A stretch of DNA of 64,000 bases from Flavobacterium amniphilum (GTDB lineage Bacteria > Bacteroidota > Bacteroidia > Flavobacteriales > Flavobacteriaceae). A program made the position numbers and the translations under genes. The notes beneath the pieces are model-generated. The model was not told the origin of the DNA. It did no database searches and was given only the letters and a program-made list of their open reading frames with translations. Shown here one piece after another: positions 24,454 to 32,187 of the stretch (its first letter is position 1; every line of letters starts with the position of its first letter). The stretch covers positions 1 to 64,000 of the forward strand of contig NZ_JAMLJL010000017.1 of NCBI RefSeq assembly GCF_023634845.1, in the 5' to 3' direction.

Positions 24454-25698
24454 ATGCAACATATCATAGACCGTTTTATCAGCTATGTAACAATCGATAC
24501 AGAAGCTGATCCAAACTCTAATACAACACCAAGTTCAGCTAAACAATGGGATTTAGCCAATAAACTAGTTGAAGAATTAAAAGCCATTGGTTTACAGGAC
24601 GTAACCATTGATGATAAAGCTTATATTCAAGCGACTTTACCAAGCAATATTGACAAAGAAGTTCCTACAATAGGATTTGTTTCCCATTTTGATACAACTC
24701 CTGATTTTACGGGTGCCAATGTAAAGCCGCAAATTGTACCAAATTATGATGGAGGCGATATCATCCTGAATAAAGAACAAAACATTGTCCTTTCGCCTTC
24801 TTATTTTGAAGACTTACTATTGTACAAAGGACAAACGTTAATCACAACAGATGGAACAACTTTATTGGGTGCAGACGATAAAGCCGGTATCACCGAAATC
24901 GTAACGGCTATGGAATATCTGATCCAGCATCCGGAAATCAAGCACGGAACCATCAAAGTTGGTTTCACTCCTGATGAGGAAATTGGACGTGGCGCCGACT
25001 TCTTCGATGTGGAGAGATTTGGTTGTGACTGGGCATATACTATGGACGGAAGCCAGATTGGCGAATTGGAATACGAAAACTTCAATGCTGCCGGAGTAAA
25101 ACTTAAATTCAAAGGAAAAAGTGTTCATCCGGGATATGCCAAGGGCAAAATGATCAATTCAATGTTATTGGCCAATAAATACATTTCCAAATTACCTAAA
25201 AAAGAAGTTCCGGAAAGAACTAAAGATTACGAAGGATTTTTCCACGTGGTACATTTTGACGGTAGTATAGAAGAAACCAACGTACAGTTGATTATCCGTG
25301 ACCATGACCGCAAAAAATTTAAGAAGCGTAAAAAGTTAGCACAGAGTATTGCCGATAAAATCAATAAAAAATATGCAAAACAGTTTGGCGGTGACATTGT
25401 AGAAATTGAAATCAAAGACCAATACTATAACATGCGTGAGAAAGTGGAACCGGTAATGCATATTGTTAAGATTGCCGAGAAAGCAATGAAAAACTTAGGT
25501 ATTAAACCATTAATTAAACCAATCCGGGGCGGAACTGACGGTTCACGACTTTCTTACATGGGACTGCCATGTCCTAATATTTTCGCAGGAGGTCATAACT
25601 TCCATGGAAAATACGAATATGTTCCGGTGGAAAGCATGCAGAAAGCTGTCGAGGTAATTGTTGAAATTGCCCAACTAACAGCCCAGATTGAAAAATAG
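24454..25698 (+). CDS. pepT: Peptidase T (tripeptide aminopeptidase)
   Basis: From the ATG at 24454 the protein has 414 residues, the normal PepT length. M20B motifs are in order: GFVSHFDTTPD (first zinc ligand His and Asp), LLGADDKAGI (bridging Asp), TPDEEIGRG (general base and zinc Glu), YTMDGSQIGELEYENFNAA, and near the end RGGTDGSRLSYMGLPCPNIFAGG with the last zinc His in GGHNFHGKYE. It removes the N-terminal residue of tripeptides in the cytoplasm. The YdeI-like gene starts 32 bases downstream and is probably co-transcribed. Confidence 0.95.
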   Translation: MQHIIDRFISYVTIDTEADPNSNTTPSSAKQWDLANKLVEELKAIGLQDVTIDDKAYIQATLPSNIDKEVPTIGFVSHFDTTPDFTGANVKPQIVPNYDGGDIILNKEQNIVLSPSYFEDLLLYKGQTLITTDGTTLLGADDKAGITEIVTAMEYLIQHPEIKHGTIKVGFTPDEEIGRGADFFDVERFGCDWAYTMDGSQIGELEYENFNAAGVKLKFKGKSVHPGYAKGKMINSMLLANKYISKLPKKEVPERTKDYEGFFHVVHFDGSIEETNVQLIIRDHDRKKFKKRKKLAQSIADKINKKYAKQFGGDIVEIEIKDQYYNMREKVEPVMHIVKIAEKAMKNLGIKPLIKPIRGGTDGSRLSYMGLPCPNIFAGGHNFHGKYEYVPVESMQKAVEVIVEIAQLTAQIEK

Positions 25699-25730
25699 CC
25701 AAAGAAATTCCTGAAAGAAACCAAACCGTT

Positions 25731-26306
25731 ATGGAAGAAAAAAAATCATGGCAGCAAAATGATCTTTGGGAAAAGGAAATTGATTTTCTCAAATCCATCA
25801 TCAATCAGACTTCTTTGGTCGAAACAACTAAATGGGGAGGTATTGTGTACACATATAAAGACAAAAATGTCATTGGTGTTGGAGGTTTTAAATCGTATTT
25901 CGGGATTTGGTTCTTTAACGGTGTCTTTCTGAAAGATAAAGCAAACTTACTGGTAAGCGGCAATGAAACAACAAAAGCATTGCGTCAGATGCGTTTCAAC
26001 AGTTTAGCAGAAGTAGATGAAAAAACCGTATTAACCTATATCAAAGAAGCCATTGAGCTTGAAGAAAAAGGATTAAAACATAAACCGGAAAAGTCACCTT
26101 TGGTTTTATCTGAATATTTTGAAACATTTCTGAATGCAGATAAAGCAATTAAAGAAGCTTTTGAAACATTCAGCCTGACAAAGAAAAAGGAGTTTGCCGA
26201 ATACATTGACACAGCAAAGCAGGAACAAACCAAACTCACCAGACTTGAGAAAATAAAGCCCATGATTCTGGAAGGTATTGGTTTAAACGATAAATACCGT
26301 AAATAA
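25731..26306 (+). CDS. YdeI/DUF1801-family protein
   Basis: The 191-residue protein has a DUF1801-like fold in its first ~110 residues (ETTKWGGIVYTYKDKNVIGVGGFKSYF is split here by strand breaks) and a C-terminal YdeI-type helical block (FETFSLTKKKEFAEYIDTA ... KIKPMILEGIGLNDKY). Such proteins occur widely; some relatives are linked to iron or cationic-peptide responses, but a biochemical role is not set. It is cytoplasmic. It follows pepT closely and ends at a strong shared terminator. Confidence 0.85.
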   Translation: MEEKKSWQQNDLWEKEIDFLKSIINQTSLVETTKWGGIVYTYKDKNVIGVGGFKSYFGIWFFNGVFLKDKANLLVSGNETTKALRQMRFNSLAEVDEKTVLTYIKEAIELEEKGLKHKPEKSPLVLSEYFETFLNADKAIKEAFETFSLTKKKEFAEYIDTAKQEQTKLTRLEKIKPMILEGIGLNDKYRK

Positions 26307-26338
26307 AAAAATCCCAAACCTAGGTTTGGGATTTTTTT
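26305..26338. terminator. Bidirectional terminator
   Basis: AAAAATCCCAAACC pairs perfectly with GGTTTGGGATTTTT over a 2-base TA loop, with flanking A and T runs. It serves both the YdeI-like gene and the convergent yajC. Confidence 0.92.
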
Positions 26339-26352
26339 ATCTTATTTCTCTA

Positions 26353-26619
26353 TTATTTAGCAGCATTCAAAGCCATACTTTTATCTACTGAAACAGCCGA
26401 ACGCTCAATTTTAAGCTTTCCTGACATCGTTTCAATGATCAAAGTAGCCTCGGCTACTTCTACAACTTTACCATGGATTCCGCCAATGGTAATCACTCTG
26501 TCACCTACTTTAAGTCCGCTTTGAAACTCTTTTTCTTTTTTCATTTTTCTTTGTTGTGGTAAAATCATAAAAACGATCATCACACCAAACATTAATATAA
26601 AAGGTAAATACTGTTGCAT
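26353..26619 (-). CDS. yajC: Preprotein translocase subunit YajC
   Basis: The 88-residue protein has one N-terminal membrane helix (about residues 4-20, LPFILMFGVMIVFMIL), the hallmark PQQRKMKKEKEFQ, and the YajC domain KVGDRVITIGGIHGKV. It joins SecDF in the holotranslocon at the inner membrane. It starts 2 bases after the DUF1573 lipoprotein gene and is the last gene of a nusB-DUF1573-yajC operon. secDF itself lies 6 kb away in this window. Confidence 0.95.
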   Translation of the reverse strand: MQQYLPFILMFGVMIVFMILPQQRKMKKEKEFQSGLKVGDRVITIGGIHGKVVEVAEATLIIETMSGKLKIERSAVSVDKSMALNAAK

Positions 26620-26621
26620 AA

Positions 26622-27122
26622 TTATTTTGATTTTGGAGTTACATTGGCCTTGAAATTAAGCACTTCATGACCTGTAGCTGTATTAGTTTCTAAATTAATT
26701 TGTTTACTTTGTTGTCCAGGCTTACCTGCCGAATTGAAAACGATTTTAACCTCACCTGTTTTATTTGGCTGTATAGGCTCTTTGGTCCATTCCGGAACAG
26801 TACAACCACAGCTTGGTTTAGCGTTTACAATCAATAAATCGGTTTTACCTGTGTTTTTAATTATGAATGTGTGTTCAACTTTATCACCTTCATTGATTGT
26901 ACCAAAATCAAATTCGCCTTTGTTTTCAATCTCAACTACTGGATAATCAGCAATATTCATGTGACGGTGTTCTTCAGTCATTTCACTTTGTGGGATCATG
27001 TCTTCCGGAACCACCATATTGTGCTCATCCGTTTTAATTACAGCAACATCCGACCTGTCTTTGCAAGAAGCAAAAAGAAGCACAGAGGCTAAAGCCATTA
27101 CTCTTGTTACGTTTTTAATCAT
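26622..27122 (-). CDS. DUF1573 lipoprotein
   Basis: The 166-residue protein has a lipoprotein signal (ALASVLLFASC, Cys20). A DUF1573 domain follows, with FDFGTINEGDKVEHTFIIKN and KPSCGCTVPEWTKEPI, which look like an Ig-like (ASH/MSP-type) beta sandwich with a conserved CGC pair. It probably sits in the periplasm attached to a membrane. Position between nusB and yajC is common in Bacteroidota. Function is unknown. Confidence 0.9.
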   Translation of the reverse strand: MIKNVTRVMALASVLLFASCKDRSDVAVIKTDEHNMVVPEDMIPQSEMTEEHRHMNIADYPVVEIENKGEFDFGTINEGDKVEHTFIIKNTGKTDLLIVNAKPSCGCTVPEWTKEPIQPNKTGEVKIVFNSAGKPGQQSKQINLETNTATGHEVLNFKANVTPKSK

Positions 27123-27132
27123 AAAATTATTT

Positions 27133-28077
27133 TTACATTAATCCGCGTCCCACTTTCTTAAGTTTGTCGGCTGCGGTAAAATCTTTAACTAAGTTATCTA
27201 AAATTCCGTTGATAAATATAGAACTTTTTGGTGTAGAATATTCTTTGGCCAATTCTAAATATTCGTTAATTGTAACTTTTACCGGAATTGACGGGAATTT
27301 AAGGAATTCACATATTGCCATTCTCAAAATGATGTTGTCAATTTCGGCAATACGTTCTGCTTCCCAGTTAGGTGTTTTATCTGCATATTCCTGAGCTAAT
27401 GCTTTTTCATTCAGGATAGTTCTTCTGAACAATTGGGATACAAAATCCTTATCGTCGATATCGTTGTATAATTTTGGAACTTTGAAACCACCGTCTTCAG
27501 TATTTACGACTGCTTTCAGTTGTTTCAAAATCAAGGTATTCACTAACGGAACATCGTCAATCCAAGTTAATTTGTGATCTTCAAGGTATTCGTAAAGTTT
27601 TACGTTTGGCGCAATGATATCTGTAAAAATGGTAACCACAAGATCTTTATCTTCCTCAAAAGAAGAATTTGGTTTAGCCATGTAGTTTTTATACAATTCG
27701 CTATCCTTAATTTCATTGATCAGAATCTGGATGTATTCATCGTTGATTTTCCAGTTGTTGATTTTACGGTTTTCCAGTGCTATGGAAAGCGAATTGTTTT
27801 CTGAAAGAATATTCAGAACACTGTTTTTGATGAATTTTAAATTGGGATTTTTTTCTTCTTTAGTAGCCAGATGTTTTTTTCGTGAAATTTCGATAAAAGC
27901 TTCTTCTTTTGCTCTTATTTCAACCAAAGTGGAAATCATGATCAAGTACAAATCCTGTACGTTTTCGATACTCTGAAACAAGAATTTCTCTTCTTTTTCA
28001 ATACTATCTGAATTGTTTTGATGCATAGAATAAAGGGTTTGCATCACTTTTACTCGAATATGTCTTCTGTTTAACAC
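27133..28077 (-). CDS. nusB: Transcription antitermination factor NusB, extended form
   Basis: The 314-residue protein starts with the NusB-type RRHIRVKVMQTLYSMHQ and ends with a NusB domain (ALAQEYADKTPNWEAERIAEIDNIILRMAICEFL ... INEYLELAKEYSTPKSSIFINGILD, split here by turns). A helical insert of about 160 residues makes it more than twice the E. coli length of 139, as usual in Bacteroidota. NusB with NusE binds boxA RNA and supports rRNA transcription. It is the first gene of the nusB-DUF1573-yajC operon. A -7 match (TATTTTTG) lies on the minus strand at 28129-28136. Confidence 0.92.
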   Translation of the reverse strand: MLNRRHIRVKVMQTLYSMHQNNSDSIEKEEKFLFQSIENVQDLYLIMISTLVEIRAKEEAFIEISRKKHLATKEEKNPNLKFIKNSVLNILSENNSLSIALENRKINNWKINDEYIQILINEIKDSELYKNYMAKPNSSFEEDKDLVVTIFTDIIAPNVKLYEYLEDHKLTWIDDVPLVNTLILKQLKAVVNTEDGGFKVPKLYNDIDDKDFVSQLFRRTILNEKALAQEYADKTPNWEAERIAEIDNIILRMAICEFLKFPSIPVKVTINEYLELAKEYSTPKSSIFINGILDNLVKDFTAADKLKKVGRGLM

Positions 28078-28102
28078 TGGATAAGAACTTTTAAAAATTA
28101 AT

Positions 28103-28127
28103 GAAGCGAAAGAGGTTCTTTCGCTTC
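28103..28127. terminator. Hairpin between leucine dehydrogenase and nusB
   Basis: GAAGCGAAAGA (28103-28113) pairs with TCTTTCGCTTC (28117-28127) over a 3-base loop. On the minus strand it follows the dehydrogenase gene, with a weak T-rich tail. It also lies close to the predicted nusB transcription start, so it may instead sit in the nusB leader. Confidence 0.5.
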
Positions 28128-28224
28128 ACAAAAATACAATTTTATTTAGATTTTTTCAGATTAGTTATAAATTTAGACTCTTTTGAAATAACAAGAATTT
28201 TCTAACACACTGATTATCTTACAC

Positions 28225-29328
28225 TTATTTCACTAATTCTTTTTTTCTCAAATCGATACGGTTTTGAGCAATTTTGAATGCAGCTTCATGTGTTGTGATG
28301 TTATTAGCATCTGCATAGTCAAAAATCTCCAACGTTGTGTTGTATATATTTTCAGTTTTACGCATTGCTTCAGCTTTATCATATTTCACGATTTCAGCAT
28401 ACACATTAATAATACCTCCGGCATTGATCAAGAAGTCAGGAGCATATAAAATACCTCTGTCTTTCAACATCTGTCCGTGTTTAATTTCGTTAGCCAACTG
28501 GTTGTTCGCAGCACCAGCAATTACTTGCGCTTTCAATTTTGCGATTGTATCATCGTTAATTGTAGCTCCCAAAGCACATGGCGCATAAATATCTACATCT
28601 GCACCATATAAATCGTCACCTGCGAAGATCTTAGCGCCGTATTTGTTACCAATTTCTTTCAGACGCTCTTCATTGATATCAGAAATGATCACTTTTGCAC
28701 CTTCAGCTGTCAAATAATCAACCAAAGTTTCCCCAACGTGACCGATTCCCTGCACCAAAACTCTTTTACCGTCAAGGTTATCAGTTCCGAATTTGTATTT
28801 AGCAGCCGCTTTCATTCCCATGTAAACACCGTAAGCAGTCACCGGAGAAGGGTTACCTGAACCACCGATTGCTTCAGAAATTCCTGTTACATGTTCTGTA
28901 TGTTTACGGATTAAATCCATATCTGCAGTAGTTGTCCCCACATCTTCTGCCGTGATATATTTACCACTTAATGAATTTACATATTGACCGAATTTTGCGA
29001 TCATTTCAGGTGTTTTATCAACTTTGGAATCCCCAATGATAACAGCTTTACCACCACCAAGGTTTAATCCTGAAATTGCCGACTTATATGTCATACCACG
29101 CGACAAACGCAATACATCATTTAAGGCTTCCCATTCGTTTGTATATTTCCACATTCTTGTTCCCCCAAGTGCAGGTCCTAAAACTGTGTTGTGGATACCA
29201 ATTATTGCTTTTAAACCAGTATCTTTGTCGTTACAAAAAACAATTTGTTCGTGATTATCAAAAGAAACCTGGCCAAATACCGGGTCAACTTTATGAAGTT
29301 CACTAGCTTTTAAAGATTCAGTAATCAT
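28225..29328 (-). CDS. ldh: Leucine/branched-chain amino acid dehydrogenase (Glu/Leu/Phe/Val family)
   Basis: The ATG at 29328 is chosen; an in-frame ATG at 29412 lies upstream of the -7 promoter box. The resulting 367 residues match the usual leucine dehydrogenase length. Motifs are the substrate loop LGPALGGTRMW, the catalytic lysine region SGLNLGGGKAVI, DVGTTTADMDLI, and the NAD-binding GIGHVGE. It reversibly deaminates leucine, valine or isoleucine with NAD+ in the cytoplasm, opening branched-chain degradation and supplying precursors for branched fatty acids. The exact preferred substrate is not certain from sequence. Confidence 0.92.
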   Translation of the reverse strand: MITESLKASELHKVDPVFGQVSFDNHEQIVFCNDKDTGLKAIIGIHNTVLGPALGGTRMWKYTNEWEALNDVLRLSRGMTYKSAISGLNLGGGKAVIIGDSKVDKTPEMIAKFGQYVNSLSGKYITAEDVGTTTADMDLIRKHTEHVTGISEAIGGSGNPSPVTAYGVYMGMKAAAKYKFGTDNLDGKRVLVQGIGHVGETLVDYLTAEGAKVIISDINEERLKEIGNKYGAKIFAGDDLYGADVDIYAPCALGATINDDTIAKLKAQVIAGAANNQLANEIKHGQMLKDRGILYAPDFLINAGGIINVYAEIVKYDKAEAMRKTENIYNTTLEIFDYADANNITTHEAAFKIAQNRIDLRKKELVK

Positions 29329-29371
29329 AATGGATGTTTTTATAGTTTTTGACCTTTTTAAAAAGTCGGTG

Positions 29372-29403
29372 CAAAAGTACGCTTTTAATTCAGAATTTTG
29401 CAA
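29372..29403 (-). promoter_or_regulatory. Promoter of the leucine dehydrogenase gene
   Basis: On the minus strand a TTG (-33, at 29401-29403) and TACTTTTG (-7, at 29372-29379) are separated by 21 bases, a full match to the Flavobacterium consensus. Transcription would start near 29365, about 37 bases before the ATG. Confidence 0.65.
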
Positions 29404-29523
29404 TTTTAACACAAAATTTAATACTCAATTGCAAAATATGTAATTTTATTATTGATAAATTATAAGCTATTTTTAATAAATTATTTGAAAAATACTCAAC
29501 ATAACACCCATTTTATCAAATAA

Positions 29524-31284
29524 ATGAAAGAACTTCGTTATTTAAACCCCTATTTTCTGAAATATAAATATCATTTCTTTGGGGGTATTATCGCCACAAT
29601 AGTTGCCCAAATTTTCTCACTCGTTTCTCCTAAATTAATAAGTGAATCAATTGCTTCAATCGAGAAGCATTTTAACGAAGGAAAAACTAACCACCAAGCA
29701 ATCAAAGATTTGCTTATAGAAAACATCATCTGGATGACGCTAGCCATCCTTGCTTCGGGAATTTTAACCTTTATGATGCGACAAACATTAATTGTAATGT
29801 CCCGCCATATCGAATTTGACTTAAAAAATGTTGTTTTTAAGCAATATGAAGTTCTTACCCAAAACTTCTACAAAAAAAACAGAACAGGCGATTTAATGAA
29901 CCGCATCAGCGAGGATGTTGGCCGTGTACGAATGTATGTGGGACCTGCCGTAATGTACACCATCAACACAATCATACGGTTTACAATTGTTATTATATAT
30001 ATGGTCAGGGTTTCTCCTAAATTAACATTACTCACACTTCTTCCTTTACCCATATTAGCCTATTTTATTTTTAAATTAAGTACTGAAATCAATAAACGGA
30101 GTCTAATTTTCCAGAAAAACCTTTCCGGATTATCCAGCTTTACCCAAGAATTATTTTCCGGAATCAGGGTTGTAAAATCATACAGCATTGAATCCTATAA
30201 AGAAAAAGAATTTGAAAATTTAGCTTTGGAAAGCAATCAAAAAAGTCTTGAATTAGCAAAAGTACAGGCTTATTTTGGTCCGCTAATGCTCTTTTTGATT
30301 GGCCTCAGCAATCTGTTAGTCATTGCATTAGGAGGATATATGTACATAAGCGGCAGCATAACTAAAATTGCTGTTATTGCCGAATTCATCATTTATATCA
30401 ACATGCTGGTATGGCCGGTAACCTCTATCGGCTGGGTATCATCATTAGTTCAGGAAGCTGAAGCATCGCAAAAAAGGTTGAATGAATTTTTAAGTATCAA
30501 ACCTGAAATAACAAACAACAACCCCACCCCCATGTCTTTTGAAGGAACATTAACATTCAATAATGTTTCCTTAACATATGAAGATACTAGCATCAATGCA
30601 CTGAAAAACATAAGTTTTGAAATAAAAAAAGGGGAAACCCTTGCCATCATAGGCAGAACCGGTTCCGGAAAATCAACTATATTATCTTTACTAAGCCGCT
30701 TATACGATCCAACTGAAGGAGAAATTTTAATCGATGGAATTAATTTAAAAGAAGCCAATTTAAACACATTAAGGGACAGCATCGGAACTGTACCGCAAGA
30801 TGCTTTTCTATTTTCAGAAACCATCAGTAACAATATCAAATTCGGAAAAGAAGATGCTACAGACGAAGAAGTTGTTCTAGCAGCAAAATACGCAGCTGTA
30901 CACGACAATATTATTGCTTTTAAAGATCAATATGAAACCGTTTTAGGCGAAAGAGGCATTACACTTTCAGGTGGCCAGAAGCAGCGTGTGTCAATCGCCA
31001 GAGCATTAATCAAAAACCCTGAAATATTATTATTAGATGATTGTTTATCAGCTGTAGATACTGAAACCGAAGAAGAAATCTTAAACAACCTTCAAATAGT
31101 CTGCAAAGGAAAAACTACAATAATTGTGAGCCACAGAGTATCATCTGCAAAAAATGCAGACAAAATTATTATACTTGACGAAGGCAGAATTACTCAACAA
31201 GGCACTCATAATCAACTAATAAGCACTGAAGGCTATTACAAGGAGTTGTATTTAAAACAAATTGCAGAAAAAGAATTGCAATAA
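29524..31284 (+). CDS. ABC exporter half-transporter (permease-ATPase fusion)
   Basis: The 586-residue protein has an N-terminal six-helix exporter domain (residues about 15-315) and a C-terminal ATPase. Motifs are Walker A GRTGSGKS near residue 377, Q-loop TVPQDAFLF, signature LSGGQKQRVS, Walker B ILLLDDCLSAVD and the H-loop SHRVSS. The type fits MsbA/BmrA/MdlB-like exporters, which act as dimers in the inner membrane. No partner half-transporter gene lies next to it, so a homodimer is expected. Cargo is unknown; lipids or drugs are typical. Confidence 0.92.
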   Translation: MKELRYLNPYFLKYKYHFFGGIIATIVAQIFSLVSPKLISESIASIEKHFNEGKTNHQAIKDLLIENIIWMTLAILASGILTFMMRQTLIVMSRHIEFDLKNVVFKQYEVLTQNFYKKNRTGDLMNRISEDVGRVRMYVGPAVMYTINTIIRFTIVIIYMVRVSPKLTLLTLLPLPILAYFIFKLSTEINKRSLIFQKNLSGLSSFTQELFSGIRVVKSYSIESYKEKEFENLALESNQKSLELAKVQAYFGPLMLFLIGLSNLLVIALGGYMYISGSITKIAVIAEFIIYINMLVWPVTSIGWVSSLVQEAEASQKRLNEFLSIKPEITNNNPTPMSFEGTLTFNNVSLTYEDTSINALKNISFEIKKGETLAIIGRTGSGKSTILSLLSRLYDPTEGEILIDGINLKEANLNTLRDSIGTVPQDAFLFSETISNNIKFGKEDATDEEVVLAAKYAAVHDNIIAFKDQYETVLGERGITLSGGQKQRVSIARALIKNPEILLLDDCLSAVDTETEEEILNNLQIVCKGKTTIIVSHRVSSAKNADKIIILDEGRITQQGTHNQLISTEGYYKELYLKQIAEKELQ

Positions 31285-31348
31285 ATTGTTGTTTTGTAGT
31301 ATTTTTTTTTTCAAATTTGGAAAAGTAAACAACCCAATTATTGATAGA

Positions 31349-31726
31349 ATGAATAGGAACGAAAATGACATGTTAGAAAAAGAAGAGATTTTTTCTAAAG
31401 TATTAAGAGCCGGCAGAAGAACATATTTTTTTGATGTACGTTCAACTAAAGCTGACGATTATTACATCACAATCACGGAAAGTAAGAAGTTCACTGAAGA
31501 AGATGGTTCTTTTCACTTCAAAAAACACAAAATCTATTTATACAAAGAAGATTTTTCTGCTTTCAGAGATATTTTAGACGAAATGACTGATTTTGTTTTA
31601 AGTCAAAAAGGAGAAGAAGTTATTTCAGAAAGACACCAAAAAGACTTTAAGAAAGAGTACTTATCTGAAAGAGGTCAGGAAGAACCAAGAAGCAATTTTA
31701 CCGATATCGATTTTGACGATATTTAA
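31349..31726 (+). CDS. PUR-like DNA/RNA-binding protein (DUF3276)
   Basis: From the ATG at 31349 the protein has 125 residues; earlier in-frame codons overlap the ABC gene and read as low-complexity. The domain is the bacterial PUR-alpha-like fold (IFSKVLRAGRRTYFFDVRS ... DYYITITESKK ... HKIYLYKEDFSAF), followed by an acidic tail ending DIDFDDI. PUR proteins bind single-stranded purine-rich nucleic acids. The protein is widespread in Bacteroidota. A second in-frame ATG at 31370 is possible. It lies just after the ABC exporter gene and ends at a shared terminator. Confidence 0.9.
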   Translation: MNRNENDMLEKEEIFSKVLRAGRRTYFFDVRSTKADDYYITITESKKFTEEDGSFHFKKHKIYLYKEDFSAFRDILDEMTDFVLSQKGEEVISERHQKDFKKEYLSERGQEEPRSNFTDIDFDDI

Positions 31727-31737
31727 GATTTAACGAT

Positions 31738-31768
31738 AAAAGCCCGGATTTTCAATCCGGGCTTTTTT
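31738..31768. terminator. Bidirectional terminator
   Basis: AAAGCCCGGATT pairs with AATCCGGGCTTT over a short loop, with T runs on both strands. It lies between the convergent PUR-like and CsaA-like genes. Confidence 0.9.
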
Positions 31769-32111
31769 ATGCTATCCTGAGTCCGTTTTCTACCTTTATA
31801 TCACTTGTAAGCAAAACTACATCATTATCAGAACCAACTGAACCCATAACCAAACATTCGCTTTTAAAAGGCCCGATTTGTTTCACAGGAAAATTTACAA
31901 CTGCAATAACCTGCTTGCCTACTAAATCCTCTTTTGCATAACGTTTTGTTATTTGAGCTGACGTCTTTTTAATTCCAATAACTTCTCCAAAATCTACTGC
32001 AAGTTTAAACGCAGGTTTTCGCGCTTCAGGAAAATCATCAACAGCGACAATTGTCCCAACCCTCATCTCTACTTTTTCAAAATCATTCCAAGTTAAAATT
32101 TGTTCTTCCAT
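31767..32111 (-). CDS. CsaA-like tRNA-binding-domain protein
   Basis: From the ATG at 32111 the protein has 114 residues and is a stand-alone OB-fold tRNA-binding domain: VEMRVGTIVAVDDFPEARKP, KTSAQITKRY, and GKQVIAVVNFPVKQIGPFKS. This matches CsaA, which shows chaperone-like and tRNA-binding activity, and the C-terminal domain of some methionyl-tRNA synthetases. An upstream in-frame ATG at 32150 would add 13 aromatic residues from a terminator-like region and is rejected. It is cytoplasmic. Confidence 0.9.
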   Translation of the reverse strand: MEEQILTWNDFEKVEMRVGTIVAVDDFPEARKPAFKLAVDFGEVIGIKKTSAQITKRYAKEDLVGKQVIAVVNFPVKQIGPFKSECLVMGSVGSDNDVVLLTSDIKVENGLRIA

Positions 32112-32138
32112 AAAATAATACCATATAAAATAAAAAAA

Positions 32139-32162
32139 TCCTCTCGTCAATTAACGAGAGGA
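32139..32162 (-). terminator. Terminator of secDF
   Basis: TCCTCTCGT (32139-32147) pairs with ACGAGAGGA (32154-32162). On the minus strand it is followed by a T run. It lies 26 bases beyond the secDF stop. Confidence 0.88.
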
Positions 32163-32187
32163 CTCTAATTTATTCAAAACTTCTGAA

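Noticed and set aside
29329..29412. Longer N-terminus for the leucine dehydrogenase
   Set aside because: The extra 28 codons overlap the predicted promoter (TTG at 29401-29403 and -7 box at 29372-29379) and are not part of the family domain.
32112..32150. Longer N-terminus for the CsaA-like protein
   Set aside because: The 13 extra residues are aromatic and overlap the secDF terminator stem; the shorter form matches CsaA.
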